NCBI RefSeq assembly: GCF_900105655.1
Contig: NZ_LT629787.1
Location: 3,596,001-3,660,000 of the forward strand
DNA length: 64,000 nucleotides
Origin: Halopseudomonas salegens
GTDB lineage: Bacteria > Pseudomonadota > Gammaproteobacteria > Pseudomonadales > Pseudomonadaceae
Direction: 5' to 3'
Part shown: positions 27,044-37,778 of the stretch, piece after piece
How positions within the stretch are numbered: the stretch's first letter is position 1
How the letters are laid out: the number at the start of each line of letters is the position of its first letter
Position numbers and translations under genes: made by a program
The notes under the pieces: model-generated
Seen by the model: only the letters and a program-made list of their open reading frames with translations
What the model was told of the DNA's origin: nothing
Databases searched by the model: none

Positions 27044-27753
27044 GTCCCGTCGGTGGTGTTGAACGCCGTCACCCAGCCGCCGATTTCACTCAGGCAATGC
27101 ACCTCGCCATCCGGACGCTGGTGCTCTTCCGGCCAGGGTGTGCGGTGGCGGTTGAACCAGAGGCTGCCCATGCCGACGCTACGGGCTCCCAGCACATCAT
27201 CGGACGGGTGATCACCGATATGCAGCGCATTGGCCGGCTCTACGCCGACCCGCTGCAGCGCGGCCAGAAAGGGCTCTGGCGCGGGCTTGCTGATACCCAC
27301 TTCATCGGCCGACACAATCGCCTGAAAATACTTGTCCAGCCCCAGCCGGCGCACATCGGCATTGCCGTTGGAAATAGTCGCCAATGCAAAATGCCTGGAC
27401 AGTTCAGCCAGCAGCGGCTCGGCATGCGGAAACAGCTCGACGGCATGGCGCGCTTCGAGAAATACGTCAAACCCCTGAAGTGCCAGGGCGCTGGCTTCGG
27501 CTTCGGGGTAGCCGGCCTGGCGCAGTCCGTGGCGCAACACGGCGATACGCAGATCAGTGACCCGGTGGCGCAGTTCGGGGTCGATTGCCAGTACCTGTTT
27601 GCGCAGGGCGCGGCGTGCATCGCTGTCCAGGTTGCGGGTAAACAGCGGCGCCTGCCGCTCCAGCCAGTCGAGCAGAATTTTCTCTGCAGCAGCCACCACG
27701 GGTTCGGTTTCCCACAGGGTATTGTCCAGATCAAAGGTCAACAGCTGAATCAT
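27034..27753 (-). CDS. HAD-superfamily hydrolase (YigB-like)
   Basis: The 239-residue protein has HAD motif [11 protein letters not shown], motif II near [10 protein letters not shown], the lysine of motif III in [12 protein letters not shown], and motif [15 protein letters not shown]. YigB-type proteins dephosphorylate FMN and other phosphosugars; the closest Pseudomonas relative sits in the same place downstream of xerC. It overlaps xerC by ATGA. Confidence 0.85.
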   Translation of the reverse strand: MIQLLTFDLDNTLWETEPVVAAAEKILLDWLERQAPLFTRNLDSDARRALRKQVLAIDPELRHRVTDLRIAVLRHGLRQAGYPEAEASALALQGFDVFLEARHAVELFPHAEPLLAELSRHFALATISNGNADVRRLGLDKYFQAIVSADEVGISKPAPEPFLAALQRVGVEPANALHIGDHPSDDVLGARSVGMGSLWFNRHRTPWPEEHQRPDGEVHCLSEIGGWVTAFNTTDGTQR

Positions 27754-28664
27754 GAGTCGCTCGGTTTGCGTTTGGCGCGGGGATGGGCGCGGTCATACAC
27801 CTGGGCCAGATGTTGAAAATCCAGATGGGTATACACCTGGGTGGTGCTGATGTCGGCGTGCCCGAGCAACTCCTGCACCGCGCGCAGGTCGCTGGAAGAC
27901 TCCAGCAGGTGGCTGGCGAAGGAGTGCCGCAGCATGTGTGGGTGCAGGTTCTGCCCCAGCATCTGCTGCCCGGCCTGGCGCACGCGCAACTGTATGGCGC
28001 GGTGCCCCAGGCGCTGGCCGCGCTGACTGACAAACAAGGGACTACCGGTGGCCTCCAGCCGTGGGTGCGCAGCCAGCCAGGTGTTCAGCGCTTCGCGCGC
28101 TTTGCGGCCGACCGGCAATATGCGCGTCTTGTTGCCCTTGCCGGTGACCCTGACTTCGCCCTGGCTCAGATCCAGATCCTGGGTATTCAGCGCGGCCAGT
28201 TCGGCCAGGCGCAGGCCGGAGGAATAGAAGAGCTCCAGCATGGCGTTGTCACGCAGGGCAATCCAGTCGGGCTCTGCGCTTTGATTGAACAATTGCGCGG
28301 CACGGTCGGTGTCCAGGGTTTTCGGCAATTTATGCCCGGCCTTGGGTGCCCGCAGATCCTGCGCCGGATTGTGTGTGCACTGTCCTTCACGTTGCAGGTA
28401 GCGATAGAAACTGCGGATCGCGCTGAGCCAGCGTTGCAAGCTGCGCGGAGACTGGCCGCGTTGGTGCCGGCGCGCCAGCATGGGGCGCAGATGCGCCTGA
28501 TCCAGTTGCTGCCAGCTATCCAGATGCTGCTCGGCCATGGCGCTGGCCAGTGCCTGCAGATCACGCTGGTAGGCTGTGACGGTTTGTGCCGATACCTGTC
28601 GCTCGGTCTGCAAGTGATGCAGAAAGGCCTGCAGTGCCGGCAACAATGCTGTGTGCTCAGGCAT
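27750..28664 (-). CDS. xerC: Tyrosine recombinase XerC
   Basis: XerC works with XerD to resolve chromosome dimers at dif. The open frame starts at 28868, but the real N-terminus is [19 protein letters not shown] at ATG 28664 (an ATG at 28667 is also possible), overlapping the DUF484 stop; the result is 304 residues, the normal size. Catalytic motifs are present: [12 protein letters not shown] (Arg), [12 protein letters not shown] (Lys), [14 protein letters not shown] (His-x-x-Arg), [15 protein letters not shown] (His and Tyr). The N-terminal SAM-like domain binds DNA. Confidence 0.94.
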   Translation of the reverse strand: MPEHTALLPALQAFLHHLQTERQVSAQTVTAYQRDLQALASAMAEQHLDSWQQLDQAHLRPMLARRHQRGQSPRSLQRWLSAIRSFYRYLQREGQCTHNPAQDLRAPKAGHKLPKTLDTDRAAQLFNQSAEPDWIALRDNAMLELFYSSGLRLAELAALNTQDLDLSQGEVRVTGKGNKTRILPVGRKAREALNTWLAAHPRLEATGSPLFVSQRGQRLGHRAIQLRVRQAGQQMLGQNLHPHMLRHSFASHLLESSSDLRAVQELLGHADISTTQVYTHLDFQHLAQVYDRAHPRAKRKPSDS

Positions 28665-29373
28665 CATTGGCCGGCGCTTCGTCGCGCAATTGTGGCGGAT
28701 GCAGGAGCAGCCGACCGAGGGCGTCGGCAATGAAACCGAGGAACAGGGTGCCGCTGGCCTGTTTGTAATGGCCGGGGTCGCGACTGCCCAGCGCCAGCAC
28801 ACCGTGCAGGCCCTGATGCTGGATGGGTGACAAGGCGCAGGAGGCCACGTCCTTGCCGCCATCACCAAACAGGAAAGCGAGCTCTTCGGGACGCAGGATG
28901 CCGCTCAGGGTCTTGCCACTGTCGAGCAGATGCCCAATGGCTTCACGCGCGGCCTGATGGGTAACGCAGTGCGCATTGCTGAAACGTTCGGTTTCACTGA
29001 ACAGGATCAGGCTGGCAAAGGGCACCTGAAAGTCATTGCGCAGGCTGTCTTCGACCTGGGCGATGATCTGCTCCTGGCTGTCGGCTTCCAGCAGATCGAG
29101 GATCAGGCGCCGGCTTTTCTCGAACAAGCGATCATTGTCGCGGGCCACATCCATCAGCTGGTTCAGCCGGTTGCGCATTTCGATATTGCGCTCACGCAGC
29201 AGCTTGACCTGGCGCTCGACCAGCGAGATTGAATGGCCGCGCTCATGTGGAATGATCAGTTCCGGCAGCAAGTCATCGTGTTCGGCGAAGAAGGCTGGAT
29301 GTCGACGCAGGTAGCTGGCTACCTGCTCGGCGGTTGGCAATGGCTGTTCGGTCTTGGCGCGGTTGTCGCTCAT
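28657..29373 (-). CDS. DUF484 family protein
   Basis: The 238-residue cytoplasmic protein has the DUF484 pattern: an N-terminal helical start ([22 protein letters not shown]), a basic segment ([20 protein letters not shown]) and a GAF-like domain. The function of DUF484 is unknown, but it is almost always located between dapF and xerC, as here. ATGA overlaps on both sides show tight translational coupling. Confidence 0.88.
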   Translation of the reverse strand: MSDNRAKTEQPLPTAEQVASYLRRHPAFFAEHDDLLPELIIPHERGHSISLVERQVKLLRERNIEMRNRLNQLMDVARDNDRLFEKSRRLILDLLEADSQEQIIAQVEDSLRNDFQVPFASLILFSETERFSNAHCVTHQAAREAIGHLLDSGKTLSGILRPEELAFLFGDGGKDVASCALSPIQHQGLHGVLALGSRDPGHYKQASGTLFLGFIADALGRLLLHPPQLRDEAPANDA

Positions 29374-30200
29374 ACCCGTATCTGCCCCTCGTATACCCGT
29401 GTGGCTGGGCCGGTCATCAATACCGGTTTACCGGGTCCGGCCCATTCGATCAAGAGTTGCCCACCCGGCAGATCCACCTTGACCGGCGATTGCAGCAGGC
29501 CCTGGCGAATACCGGCGACCGCGGCGGCACAGGCGCCAGTACCGCAGGCGAGGGTCTCCCCGGCACCGCGCTCATACACGCGCAGGCGAATATGTTGCGG
29601 GTCCAGCAGTTGCATGAAGCCGGCATTCACCCGCTGGGGAAAGCGGGGGTGGTTTTCGATCAGTGGCCCCAGCTGCTCGACACCGACGCTGTCCAGATCA
29701 TCCACCACGGTGACGCAGTGTGGGTTGCCCATCGACAGGGCGGCTACGTCCAGCGTCTGCTGGCCAACGCTCAGGGCGTAGATGTCTGCTTCGGCGTCAG
29801 CCTGAAAGGGAACCTCTGCCGGCGTAAACCGTGGTGCGCCCATATTGACCCGAACCTGACCGTCGCGGCGTACTTTGAGTACGATCGGGCCACCGTTGGT
29901 CTGCACGTGGATCTCGTTCTTCGCCGTCAGCCGCTTGTCCTGCACAAATCGGGCAAAACAGCGTGCACCGTTGCCACATTGCTCCACTTCATTGCCATCG
30001 GCATTGAAGATGCGGTAGCAAAAATCCATCTCCGGGTCGGTTGGCGGTTCGACCAGCAACAGCTGATCAAAGCCGATACCGAAGTGCCGGTCACTCCACA
30101 GGCGGATCAGTTTCGGATTGAGGCTGACGTGCTGGGTGATCAGGTCGATGACCATGAAGTCGTTGCCCAGCCCGTGCATTTTGGTGAATCGCAGCAACAT
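29370..30200 (-). CDS. dapF: Diaminopimelate epimerase DapF
   Basis: DapF converts LL-DAP to meso-DAP for lysine and peptidoglycan. The start at ATG 30200 gives [17 protein letters not shown], the conserved N-terminus; the upstream extension to 30287 is not used. The product has 276 residues. The two catalytic cysteines lie in [12 protein letters not shown] and [12 protein letters not shown]. It begins one base after the lysA stop, so two successive enzymes of the lysine pathway are co-translated. Confidence 0.96.
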   Translation of the reverse strand: MLLRFTKMHGLGNDFMVIDLITQHVSLNPKLIRLWSDRHFGIGFDQLLLVEPPTDPEMDFCYRIFNADGNEVEQCGNGARCFARFVQDKRLTAKNEIHVQTNGGPIVLKVRRDGQVRVNMGAPRFTPAEVPFQADAEADIYALSVGQQTLDVAALSMGNPHCVTVVDDLDSVGVEQLGPLIENHPRFPQRVNAGFMQLLDPQHIRLRVYERGAGETLACGTGACAAAVAGIRQGLLQSPVKVDLPGGQLLIEWAGPGKPVLMTGPATRVYEGQIRV

Positions 30201-30201
30201 G

Positions 30202-31467
30202 TCAGGCCTCGGGCAGCAGGCTTTCGCCGGCAAAGAGTTCGGCGATGGTTTCGCGCCGACGCACCAGGTGTTGCTGATTGCCGGCAACCAGCACCTCGGC
30301 GGCGCGAGGCCGGGTATTGTAGTTGGAGCTCATGACGAAACCATAGGCGCCCGCCGAACGCACAACCAGCAGATCACCGGCGGCCAGTGCCAGCTCGCGG
30401 TCCTTGCCGAGAAAATCACCGGTTTCGCACACCGGGCCGACCACATCCCAGACCTGAGACGGCCGGTCATCCCGCGGGTGCACCGAATCAATGCCCATCC
30501 AGGCGCTGTACAGGGCGGGGCGAATCAGGTCATTCATCGCCGCATCAACGATGGCGAAATTCTTGTGCGCAGTGGGCTTGAGGAAATTCACCCGGGTCAG
30601 CAATACACCGGCGTTGGCCACAATCGAGCGACCGGGCTCAAACACCAGCGACAGCTGGCGATCCCCCAGGCGTTCACGTACCTGGCCCAGATACTCGCCC
30701 GGACTCGGTGGCTGTTCGTCGTCATAGGTCACGCCCAGGCCACCACCCAGATCCAGATGCTGGATGCAGATCTCTTCCGCAGCCAGATCATCGACCAGTA
30801 CCAGTAGGCGATCAAGCGCATCCAGAAAAGGGCTGACCTCGGTCAGTTGCGAGCCGATATGGCAGTCGACCCCTTTCACGTCGATATTCGGCATGCTGGC
30901 GGCGTGGCGGTAGACCGCTGCGGCATCGGCAATATCGATACCGAACTTGTTTTCTTTCAGGCCGGTTGAGATATACGGATGTGTACCCGCGTCGACATCG
31001 GGGTTGACCCGCAATGACACCGGGGCGGTGACGCCAAGCTCGGCAGCAACCTGTTGCAGGCGTTCCAGCTCGGCACTGGATTCGACATTGAAGCAGTAGA
31101 TGCCCACTTCCAGCGCACGGCGCATTTCGGCGGCGGTTTTGCCCAGCCCGGAAAACACCACCCGGCCCGGATCACCACCGGCGGCCAGCACCCGCTCGAG
31201 TTCACCGCCGGAGACGATATCGAAGCCGGCGCCAAGGCGCGCGAGCAGATTCAGTACGCCAAGATTGGAGTTGGCCTTGACCGCAAAGCAAACCAGCCGA
31301 GAGCAATCTTTCAGGGGCTCATCCCAGGCCAGCCAGGCCTGTTCGATGGCATGCCGCGAGTAGACGAAACAGGGCGTGCCGTGTTGCTCGGCGACCTGGC
31401 GCAGGGCAACATCCTCGGCGAACAATTCGCCATCACGGTATTCAAAAGCTGACATGCGCTCACTCAT
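30202..31467 (-). CDS. lysA: Diaminopimelate decarboxylase LysA
   Basis: LysA makes L-lysine from meso-DAP with PLP. The Schiff-base lysine is in [13 protein letters not shown]; the glycine loop [14 protein letters not shown] and the [13 protein letters not shown] motif [13 protein letters not shown] are present. Start 31467 overlaps the lptM stop by ATGA; ATG 31455 ([12 protein letters not shown]) matches the N-terminus of Pseudomonas LysA better and could be the true start. Length is 421 or 417 residues, as usual. Confidence 0.95.
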   Translation of the reverse strand: MSERMSAFEYRDGELFAEDVALRQVAEQHGTPCFVYSRHAIEQAWLAWDEPLKDCSRLVCFAVKANSNLGVLNLLARLGAGFDIVSGGELERVLAAGGDPGRVVFSGLGKTAAEMRRALEVGIYCFNVESSAELERLQQVAAELGVTAPVSLRVNPDVDAGTHPYISTGLKENKFGIDIADAAAVYRHAASMPNIDVKGVDCHIGSQLTEVSPFLDALDRLLVLVDDLAAEEICIQHLDLGGGLGVTYDDEQPPSPGEYLGQVRERLGDRQLSLVFEPGRSIVANAGVLLTRVNFLKPTAHKNFAIVDAAMNDLIRPALYSAWMGIDSVHPRDDRPSQVWDVVGPVCETGDFLGKDRELALAAGDLLVVRSAGAYGFVMSSNYNTRPRAAEVLVAGNQQHLVRRRETIAELFAGESLLPEA

Positions 31468-31607
31468 TTCTGCGAGGGTTGCTGGATAACTTCTTCTTCA
31501 GCCCCGCTGGAGGGTTGTACCGTGCCCTCGGGCTGATACAGCGGGCCCTTCTGGCCGCAGCCGGCAAGCATGAGGATGAGGAAACAGGCAGCACTGAAAG
31601 TTTTCAT
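31464..31607 (-). CDS. lptM: Small lipoprotein LptM (LppL/YifL)
   Basis: This 47-residue lipoprotein starts with a signal ending in the lipobox LAGC, followed directly by GQKGPLYQPEG, the family hallmark. In E. coli LptM helps LptD mature by stabilising its correct disulphides. A good AAGGAAG ribosome site precedes the ATG. Its stop overlaps the lysA ATG, the conserved operon position in Pseudomonas. Confidence 0.88.
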   Translation of the reverse strand: MKTFSAACFLILMLAGCGQKGPLYQPEGTVQPSSGAEEEVIQQPSQK

Positions 31608-31662
31608 GGGGCTTCCTTGATAAAGTTGGCATCGTTGCCAAGCAGTATACCAGCCCTTGCGA

Positions 31663-34503
31663 TTACTGGCGCAGGCTGTCCATGGCCTGATTCAATGACT
31701 GTTCCAGTTGCTGGCGATAGCGCAGGTAATGGACGGTTTGCATCTTGCCGGCGGGATCGGCAGCAGAGAGATCAAGGTCGGTGATATAGCAGGGATAGCG
31801 TGAATGCTCGCGTCGCCGCTCCAGAATATGCCGGGCCACCGCTGAAAACAGCTGGTCTCCATGCTCGAGGGCGGAAAACTCACGGTGTTCACAGAAAATG
31901 CTGACTACCCAGCTGCTGTGCTGATCACTCGGTTCGGCAATCGCCTGCACCGCGTAAAAGTCCGCCTCCAGTTTTAATTCCGGGACCTTGCGCGGCACGA
32001 CCCGGGTCGGGTGGTTGGCCCCGGCAGGCAGAATCTCGCCTATCTGCAGCTCGTCCTGATTGCGCTGGGCATCCAGTGGCTGGTTGATCTGCCGGCGCAA
32101 ACGTACGCTGTAGAGAAAACGCAGCAGCGGCAGCAACAATGTTTGTTCGTCCTGATAGGCCGTGCGCTGGCGCCACAATGATCCACGCTCGTCGAGCACA
32201 TAGAGTTCCGCCTGCTGGTTGCCGAGCAAGCGGAAAAAGACCTGCGTGCGGCCCGGTTGATCCTGGCGCAGAACCAGCGCAAGGTCCTGCCCTTGCAGCG
32301 CATAATTGTCCAGATGCAGTGCGGTATGCCGTGGCTTGCTGCGTCCCAGGTGCCGTTGCAGTGCTTCTTGGTCGTCCAGTGCGGTGACTTCGATGGCCCC
32401 GTTGCGCCGCTCGAGCAAACGAAAACCGGTCTGCACCTGCAGCAGAAACTGTTGTGCCGGCTCGGCCAGCAAGCGTTCGGCAGCATCGCGGAACAGGCTT
32501 TCGACCCGCTCGGCAATGGCGCTGGAGCGGTTGCGGCAATAACAGGCTACCTGCAGTTCCGGCAGGCGTTGATGGGCCTGGCCCTGATTGAGGAAGTCGC
32601 ACAATGCCTGAATGCAGGCCTGTTCGCCGTCATAACGGCTGACCAGGATTTCATTCCAGCTGTTCAGGGTGATCTGGTCGATGCTCAGTATCAGGTTGTC
32701 ACGCAGGCCGGAATAACCCAGAGCATCGGTATGGCTGCTGATCAGGTGCAAATTCTTCTGGCTGCTGGCGGGCAGCGGGTCCAGCCCGACATTCACCAGC
32801 AAGAGCACCTGGCAGGGTTGGCTGGCGCGTGACAGGGCGGCTTCGGTCAGGACCGGCATAGGCAAGGGAAAGCTCTGGCGCAGGCTGGTCAGCAGGTTAT
32901 TCAATTCGAATTCGCTCAGCGCGCTGTCGCCAGGGTGCAATGCGAAACGGCTGGCGGCGTCGATCACGCCGTTGCGATAACCCCAGGTGAGCAGCTCCAT
33001 CACATGCCGGGTGCGTTTCAGCGGCTTGTGCGCATCTATTTCGGTCAGGTTCAGCGAGCCGCGCAGCAATGCCCAGGAGGCTTGTCCGTCACGCTGTTCG
33101 GCTGCCAGCGTGAGCAGGGGTTCGGCCAGGTCCGGAGCAATGCCGGGGTTGATCACTTCGACCTTGCCGGCCTTGCGCTCAAAAGCCGCATGCAGGCGGC
33201 GGCCAAGCAACGACATGTCGCGGTTGTTGATCGCGTTGATGACATTGTGGCTACGGCCGAAATGCGACAGCAGTCGATAGCTGTGGGTCAGCTCGCTGAC
33301 CAACTGGCGGCGTTCGCGGCTGACCTCTTCCACCCGCCACTGACGGCGGTTGTCCAGTTGCTGCAACTGGCGGGTATCCCACTGCCATTCGCGCACCAGT
33401 TTTTCCATCAACTGACGCTTCCAGTCGAGCATGCCGCCGCGCCGACTCAAACGCACATCGGCTTTCAGGTACAGGCAGCGGCGTACCAGATCCAGACGGT
33501 CCAGATCACCGCGTGCCTTGAGATAGGCTTCGACCTTGCGATACAGCATGATGTACGGGTCCAGCTCATCGGCATCCGGCTCGCCGGCATAGACCTCGCG
33601 CTTGAAACTCAGGCTCAGGCACTCGACATCCGGATGCTGGTTGGCATAGACCTCGGTCAGCAGCAGCTTGAGTACGGACTTGTAAGGCGAATCGATGCCC
33701 TTGAACAGTTGCCAGAGGCCGGCCCCAACATATTCGCCGGCAGGAATTTCGGCCAGATGGCCCAGATCGAGGGCGTCCCGCGCGCGCAGAAAGCGCTTGC
33801 CGAGCAAGGCTTTGGTGTACTCCGGATAGTTGTGTTCCTCGTACACCGGCACCATCCACCACAGCGGGTAGCGACCCGCAAGCAGGATGGCGGTACGGTA
33901 GAACTCGTCGAGCAGCAGATAGTGCTGTGAGCTGCCGCAATCCTCGGTGGTCAGGTCATTGTCGCGTTCGCCGCGACTGAAGCGTGCCGGATCGATCAGA
34001 TGGAAGTGCGCTTCACAGTTCAGTGTGTCGGCCCAGTCGGTAATCAGCTGGCATTTGCTGGCCAGCTCCAGGCGTTCGGCCTCGTTCAGTGCCGGATCAT
34101 GGCACACCCAGATATCCAGATCACTTTTATCCGATTGCGCAATGGTGCCCCCGCTGCCCATCAGATACAGAGCATGAATCTGTGGGTTGAAACCGGCCGG
34201 GTGTTTGCGCCAGCTGAAGCTCCGGGTCAGGCTTTGGGCGGCCAGCAAGGTCTCATTATCCGGCAGATAGGTGGCCAGACCGCGCGGCGTGTGCCCGGCA
34301 ATGTAGCCGGGCAACAGCGGATGATTGACATCAAACAGCAACGGGATCAGTTGCAGCACCAGGTATTGCCGGCTACCCAGGGCCTGAGTGACACGACGCA
34401 GGCGGGTCTGGTTCAGTTGACTGAAGCGTTTGCGCAGGGTGGTCAGGGTCTTGCGATCAATACCCTCCTGCAGCTCCAGACGAATTTCACCCGATGCCGG
34501 CAT
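31663..34503 (-). CDS. cyaA: Class I adenylate cyclase CyaA
   Basis: CyaA makes cAMP from ATP in the cytoplasm. The 946-residue protein has the class I catalytic region at the N-terminus with LMGSGGTIAQSDKSDLDIWV, which contains the nucleotidyltransferase Gly-Ser and Asp-x-Asp. A long C-terminal regulatory part follows. The length is a little above the E. coli enzyme and typical for Pseudomonas. It lies 56 bases from lptM with no frataxin gene between them. TIGR02647-type gene precedes it by ten bases. Confidence 0.94.
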   Translation of the reverse strand: MPASGEIRLELQEGIDRKTLTTLRKRFSQLNQTRLRRVTQALGSRQYLVLQLIPLLFDVNHPLLPGYIAGHTPRGLATYLPDNETLLAAQSLTRSFSWRKHPAGFNPQIHALYLMGSGGTIAQSDKSDLDIWVCHDPALNEAERLELASKCQLITDWADTLNCEAHFHLIDPARFSRGERDNDLTTEDCGSSQHYLLLDEFYRTAILLAGRYPLWWMVPVYEEHNYPEYTKALLGKRFLRARDALDLGHLAEIPAGEYVGAGLWQLFKGIDSPYKSVLKLLLTEVYANQHPDVECLSLSFKREVYAGEPDADELDPYIMLYRKVEAYLKARGDLDRLDLVRRCLYLKADVRLSRRGGMLDWKRQLMEKLVREWQWDTRQLQQLDNRRQWRVEEVSRERRQLVSELTHSYRLLSHFGRSHNVINAINNRDMSLLGRRLHAAFERKAGKVEVINPGIAPDLAEPLLTLAAEQRDGQASWALLRGSLNLTEIDAHKPLKRTRHVMELLTWGYRNGVIDAASRFALHPGDSALSEFELNNLLTSLRQSFPLPMPVLTEAALSRASQPCQVLLLVNVGLDPLPASSQKNLHLISSHTDALGYSGLRDNLILSIDQITLNSWNEILVSRYDGEQACIQALCDFLNQGQAHQRLPELQVACYCRNRSSAIAERVESLFRDAAERLLAEPAQQFLLQVQTGFRLLERRNGAIEVTALDDQEALQRHLGRSKPRHTALHLDNYALQGQDLALVLRQDQPGRTQVFFRLLGNQQAELYVLDERGSLWRQRTAYQDEQTLLLPLLRFLYSVRLRRQINQPLDAQRNQDELQIGEILPAGANHPTRVVPRKVPELKLEADFYAVQAIAEPSDQHSSWVVSIFCEHREFSALEHGDQLFSAVARHILERRREHSRYPCYITDLDLSAADPAGKMQTVHYLRYRQQLEQSLNQAMDSLRQ

Positions 34504-34513
34504 GGCTTCCTCG

Positions 34514-34750
34514 TCAGGCCGTGCGCAAGATGGTCAGCAGCGTCTGGCTATGCTCGACGGCATCCAGACCCAGGCTGGTCAGATAACCACCATCGGCCTT
34601 GCTGGTCAGCCCCTTGCGGAACAGGCGCTCGGCAGCGGCAACTGCCTCTGGCGGGGCTTCGTGCCGGTGGATCTTCAGGCCTTCCTGGGTGTTGGCCAGG
34701 TTGTATTGAAGCAGCAGGTTGATTTCATCAATTTCATCGGAGCTGAGCAT
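34514..34750 (-). CDS. Small conserved protein, TIGR02647-like
   Basis: A 78-residue acidic helical protein, with SSDEIDEINLLLQYNLANTQEG at the start (split here into two short motifs: SSDEIDEINLLL and QYNLANTQEG) and LRTA at the end. The pattern resembles a small gammaproteobacterial family found next to cyaA in Pseudomonas. Function is unknown. It probably shares an operon with cyaA, ten bases downstream. Confidence 0.75.
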   Translation of the reverse strand: MLSSDEIDEINLLLQYNLANTQEGLKIHRHEAPPEAVAAAERLFRKGLTSKADGGYLTSLGLDAVEHSQTLLTILRTA

Positions 34751-34963
34751 AGGCAGTTTCCTTCATCAGTACCCGGGAAGTGGGTGCCATCACAGTCTAG
34801 CGTGGAATACTGGCGTTGGGGTGTCCGGGATCAATACATGGCGTTTTTTCCATCTCGGGATGGTCTGGAAGCCTGTATTCAGGCCGGTGATGGCACTGGC
34901 ATTTTTGTCGTCAAGGGGCTACAAGGGGAGCACATAACAATACGTCTTCAAGAGGTTTGCAGC

Positions 34964-35629
34964 ATGCTTACATTGCACGGTTTTGCGGTCAGTAACTATT
35001 TCAACATGGTCAAGCTGGCGCTGATGGAAAAAGGTCTGGAATTCAAGATCAACACAGTGTTTGGCAGCCAGGATGAAAGCTTCCTGAAAATGAGCCCGCG
35101 CGGCAAGGTGCCCTGCCTGGAAACCGAGCACGGCTTCATCAATGAAACCAACGTGATTCTGGAATACCTGGAAGACACCCAGGGCGGCAAGGCACTGCTG
35201 CCGGCTGACCCCTACCAGCGTGCCGTGGCCCGAGCGTTGACCAAGGAAATCGAGCTGTATATCGAGCTGCCGGCGCGTACCTGCTACCCGGAAGTTTTCT
35301 TCGGTGGCAAGGTGTCCGATGAAGTGAAAGAGAAAGCCAGGGCCGACCTGTTGGCCGGCATCGCCACCCTGAAACGACACGCCAGCTTCTCGCCCTATGT
35401 CGCCGGTAGCGAAATGACCATTGCCGATCTGATGTTCCTCTACAGTATTGATCTGGCGATGGGCGTCGGCAAAAAACTCTTCGGTCTTGACCTGCTCGCC
35501 GAGCTGCCCGAAGCCAAGGCGCTGCTGGCCAAACTGGCGGAAAACCCCAACGTGCAGTCAATCGAAGCCGACAAGAAAGCCGAGATGGCCGCGTTTATTG
35601 CAGCGGCACAGGCGAAGGTGAAGAAGTAA
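34964..35629 (+). CDS. Glutathione S-transferase family protein
   Basis: The open frame is much longer (to 34430), but the natural start is ATG 34964 (MLTLHGFAVSNYFNMVKLAL), which has AGAGG upstream and gives 221 residues. The N-terminal thioredoxin-like domain has the cis-Pro segment GKVPCLETEHG and ETNVILEYLED; the C-terminal helical domain has the N-capping motif EMTIADLMFLYSID. A likely role is glutathione conjugation or reduction in stress. It is divergent from the cyaA operon. Confidence 0.88.
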   Translation: MLTLHGFAVSNYFNMVKLALMEKGLEFKINTVFGSQDESFLKMSPRGKVPCLETEHGFINETNVILEYLEDTQGGKALLPADPYQRAVARALTKEIELYIELPARTCYPEVFFGGKVSDEVKEKARADLLAGIATLKRHASFSPYVAGSEMTIADLMFLYSIDLAMGVGKKLFGLDLLAELPEAKALLAKLAENPNVQSIEADKKAEMAAFIAAAQAKVKK

Positions 35630-35654
35630 GGTTTCGTTGGGTTGAGATCTTTCC

Positions 35655-35788
35655 ACTCACCCCGTCAGGGGAGAGGGGTGACTGTTAGCTCGTTATTTCC
35701 TGGCTTTCAGGACTGCAATTACTTCTCGGGCGCACTATCAAAGCCCCTCTCCCCTGGCGGGAGAGGGGTTGGGGAGAGGGGGGTGACC
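35655..35788. repeat. GC-rich palindromic repeat cluster (REP-like)
   Basis: TCACCCC/GGGGTGA (35657-35681) and a perfect 10-bp hairpin CCCCTCTCCC/GGGAGAGGGG (35744-35768) flank a short spacer. The related motif GGGGAGAGGGG appears a third time at about 35771-35781. The cluster lies between the convergent GST and fabY genes, so it may act as a bidirectional terminator or REP element. Confidence 0.6.
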
Positions 35789-35876
35789 GGATAATGCACG
35801 GTCTACGCTATCTTTAATCCCATCAATAAGCCGGAGTAATGGTTTAGCCAACCGCTAGACACTGACCACTCCGCCG

Positions 35877-37778
35877 TCACAACATATCCTTGAACCGCTC
35901 ATCCACCTTGAAGCTCAGTGATTTGGCATAACCTGGCATATGAATGCCGCTGTCGCTCAGTTCGATGTCGGCATCGTTGAGCATGCCTTTGCCGAAATGG
36001 TACAGGGTGGCAAGCTGGCCCTTCAGTGCTTGCTGATCATAGCTGCGGGCTTTGCTGCGGGTGGCTTCACGGCGTTGGCAGTAGTCGGCAAAGACGGCTT
36101 CACCATAGCGCTTGGCCAACATCTTTTCGGCGACCTGCGGGGCCAGCACCACGGCACTGGCATTGTTGCCGCCAAACCCCTTGGAATTGATAAAACAGGC
36201 CTCCAGTGGCGTTTCTGACGCGCGGTCCTTGAGGCAAAAATCCAGGTGCTGATGGCGTACGTCAGGGGCGATTTGGTCGATGGTCTTGATGCCTGGCAGC
36301 AACTGGTACCTGAAGCTGCCGAGGGCAGAAATCAGTTGGTCGCCGCTGGCACTGGCCAGCGAGTGGCCGACGAAGGCCTTGGCGGCAACCACCGGCCAGC
36401 GCAGAATATCGAAAGCAGCGGCCACGCGGTCGAGCAGTTCGGATTCGCTGGTCCGGTTACCCGGCGTGCTCGAGCCATGGGCATGCACAAAACTGTTCCG
36501 GCGTACCCGATCGGGGCCGAGTATCTGCATGGCACTATGAACGGCCTTGGCCATGGTCAGGTAGTTGCCCGGGCCGGGCGCGGAAATGGACTTCTTGTAG
36601 CCATCGGCGTTGATAAACACATCGGTCACCGCGCCATGAATATCCGCCCCCAGCTGCAGTGCCAGTTCATCATCCATGAGCATCACGAACTGGCCGGACT
36701 CGGCCAGGGTAAAGCCGCAGTTCTGCCCGAAGGGGCGGCTGGCACGACGGAAGTCGACCTCATCGCGACCTTCGATGGCGCGCAGGCCGTCTTCGGTCGC
36801 CAGTGCGGTCATGGCGCCATAGCCCTCGATGCACTCCTGGGTGATCGGCGCCTCGGCACTACCCACCAGCACCACGCGGGCGCGCCCGCTGGCGAGCATG
36901 TCGATGCCCTTTTGCAGGTTGTACAGAAAGCTGGCGCAGGCGCCGGTCACGGCTCCTGTGGTGCCGAAGCTGCCGAGGACGTAAGCGTTGATAAAGTCGG
37001 CCGGCATGCTGTTCAGGCCCAGTGGCAACTGTTTGGCCGTTACCCGGCCACCCTTGAGACGTGACTGCATCAGGCCGGCAAAACTGTTGTCGTCGACCTG
37101 ACTCATGATGCTGCTGGCAAATACCGCTACCTGATCGGGCTCGATTTCTGCCATCACCGCATCCCAGTTCAGCCCGCTGCTGTGCAGGGCGTCGCTGGCG
37201 GCGGTGATGGTCAGCTGCAGGCCGCGAGGGTGAAAACGCGAAGGGTACAGTTCACCAGGCTCAAAACCGCTGGGTAACTGGCCGGCTGATTTCACCGCCA
37301 GTGAGCGATAGCTGTCGACCTTGAGGTCGCAGCCGTCGTACACGGTGACCATGACATCGGTAGCGTTCAACGGCTCGACCACCCAGTCGGTCGGCAGCGG
37401 TTCGGGCAGTTGTTTGGCCAGGGTCATGAAAGAGAAAGGCTTGCCGGCTTCACCGGTCACGGTAAGATTCTTCTGCCAGTGGGCGGCGTCCACATCCAGA
37501 TGACGTTTTTCAATACGACGTACCAGGGTGCCATCGAGGATCTGCTGCCCAAAGCGCTGTTCAATCTCGGCCAGCGTCAGTACCTGGCCTTCATCATCCA
37601 CGTAGCAATCATTGCTGACCTTGACCAGTTGCATCAGCACAGCCAGCCCGGCCAGCGTTTCCTGCCTGTCTGCCGCGGGCAAAGACTCCAGGACGGTGCG
37701 GCGAAAACCGTGATGACCGGAACTGCGGCCAGCGGCATTGAAACCGCCAAAACCGACAATGACTGGCAAACGTGACAT
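35877..37778 (-). CDS. fabY: Beta-ketoacyl-ACP synthase FabY
   Basis: FabY is the Pseudomonas enzyme that starts fatty acid synthesis by condensing acetyl-CoA with malonyl-ACP, replacing FabH. The 633-residue protein matches the large FabY type, with Cys in TGACASFLYNL, His in FVHAHGSSTPGNR and in KAFVGHSLASASG of the thiolase fold. An AGGAG ribosome site precedes the ATG. It stands alone here, apart from other fab genes. Confidence 0.9.
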   Translation of the reverse strand: MSRLPVIVGFGGFNAAGRSSGHHGFRRTVLESLPAADRQETLAGLAVLMQLVKVSNDCYVDDEGQVLTLAEIEQRFGQQILDGTLVRRIEKRHLDVDAAHWQKNLTVTGEAGKPFSFMTLAKQLPEPLPTDWVVEPLNATDVMVTVYDGCDLKVDSYRSLAVKSAGQLPSGFEPGELYPSRFHPRGLQLTITAASDALHSSGLNWDAVMAEIEPDQVAVFASSIMSQVDDNSFAGLMQSRLKGGRVTAKQLPLGLNSMPADFINAYVLGSFGTTGAVTGACASFLYNLQKGIDMLASGRARVVLVGSAEAPITQECIEGYGAMTALATEDGLRAIEGRDEVDFRRASRPFGQNCGFTLAESGQFVMLMDDELALQLGADIHGAVTDVFINADGYKKSISAPGPGNYLTMAKAVHSAMQILGPDRVRRNSFVHAHGSSTPGNRTSESELLDRVAAAFDILRWPVVAAKAFVGHSLASASGDQLISALGSFRYQLLPGIKTIDQIAPDVRHQHLDFCLKDRASETPLEACFINSKGFGGNNASAVVLAPQVAEKMLAKRYGEAVFADYCQRREATRSKARSYDQQALKGQLATLYHFGKGMLNDADIELSDSGIHMPGYAKSLSFKVDERFKDML

